Assembly (NCBI GenBank): GCA_031287585.1
Contig: JAITST010000235.1
Location: 1 to 15,773, forward strand
Direction: 5' to 3'
Length of the DNA stretch: 15,773 nt
Source of the DNA: Planctomycetaceae bacterium
Lineage (GTDB): Bacteria > Planctomycetota > Planctomycetia > Pirellulales > Thermoguttaceae
A program made the translations under genes and the position numbers. The notes under the pieces are model-generated. The model ran no database searches, was not told the origin of the DNA, and worked only from the letters and a program-made list of their open reading frames with translations. Shown here one piece after another: positions 15,483-15,773 of the stretch (position 1 is its first letter; each line of letters starts with the position of its first letter).

Positions 15483-15773
15483 ATGAAGTATAAAGTTTTA
15501 TTTTTAATACTACTGCTTACTATTCCTTGTATAATTATTGTGGGGCGGCACTTTTATGTACCGACCCGACATCGTTTTTTTCTTAAAACGGATGTGGAAT
15601 CCTCATCATTTACTGAATTTCCCCTTCCTGCTTCTATGGCTATTGTCCAACAAGCTGCTGTTTCTTTTAACGAAGACAAAATGGTAATCGCAGGATGCGA
15701 ATCCAATAATTTAAAAATCTACACTTGTGATTTTCTTGGAAACAAATTAAAAGATAAATTTATTTTGTTTTCA
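15483..15773 (+). CDS. Exported protein of unknown function, possibly beta-propeller (3' end missing)
   Basis: The frame starts with an ATG at 15483 behind a strong GGGAGG at 15471-15476 (6-nt spacing) and runs to the window edge, giving 97 residues. A basic start and a hydrophobic stretch (residues 5-20, VLFLILLLTIPCIIIV) form a signal peptide or anchor. Later residues (about 61-94) read like one blade of a WD40-type propeller: AVSFNEDKMVIAGCESNNLK then IYTCDFLGNKL. That reading is tentative. The gene is visibly richer in A and T than its neighbours. The 165 nt before it hold no gene. Confidence 0.65.
   Translation, partial: MKYKVLFLILLLTIPCIIIVGRHFYVPTRHRFFLKTDVESSSFTEFPLPASMAIVQQAAVSFNEDKMVIAGCESNNLKIYTCDFLGNKLKDKFILFS

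Overview
The window looks like part of a Planctomycetota-type bacterial chromosome, possibly a Pirellulales relative with moderate G+C. This is inferred from gene style, not from a search. The F-type ATP synthase genes have signal-like extensions on subunits c and b, Shine-Dalgarno sites are often weak or absent, and there is a long single-gene ResB-like protein. All genes I can support lie on the + strand. No rRNA, CRISPR array, integrase or intact insertion sequence is visible.

Positions 1-8303 hold an F1Fo-ATP synthase locus in the order atpZ (5' end cut off), atpI, atpB (a), atpE (c), atpF (b), atpH (delta), atpA (alpha), atpG (gamma), atpD (beta). Two things are unusual. A small toxin-antitoxin-like pair sits between atpG and atpD, with its own candidate operator and terminator, and its toxin gene is broken by one extra A in an A8 run. 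No epsilon gene (atpC) follows atpD or occurs anywhere in the window. The gamma subunit also carries a charged insertion of about 40 residues at the place where cyanobacterial and chloroplast gamma subunits carry their regulatory insertion.

Positions 8304-10155 hold an 87-nt inverted-repeat element, glyA (serine hydroxymethyltransferase) and a tRNA-Leu(UAG) gene with a good promoter.

Positions 10156-12385 look like accessory DNA. They contain a short exported-type ORF of unknown function, a tight run of four stem-loops, an ExoV-like polysaccharide pyruvyl transferase gene split by a tract of seven CAAT repeats, and a nested inverted-repeat element of about 530 bp. Losing one CAAT unit would join the two halves of the transferase into one 300-codon frame. 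This is the classic layout of a phase-variable surface-polysaccharide gene and is the most interesting feature here.

Positions 12386-15773 hold a ResB-like cytochrome c biogenesis protein, a 22-codon ORF with a good ribosome binding site, an isochorismatase-family cysteine hydrolase, and the 5' end of an exported protein cut off by the window edge. The atp genes make one complex. The other genes have no evident functional link to it or to each other.
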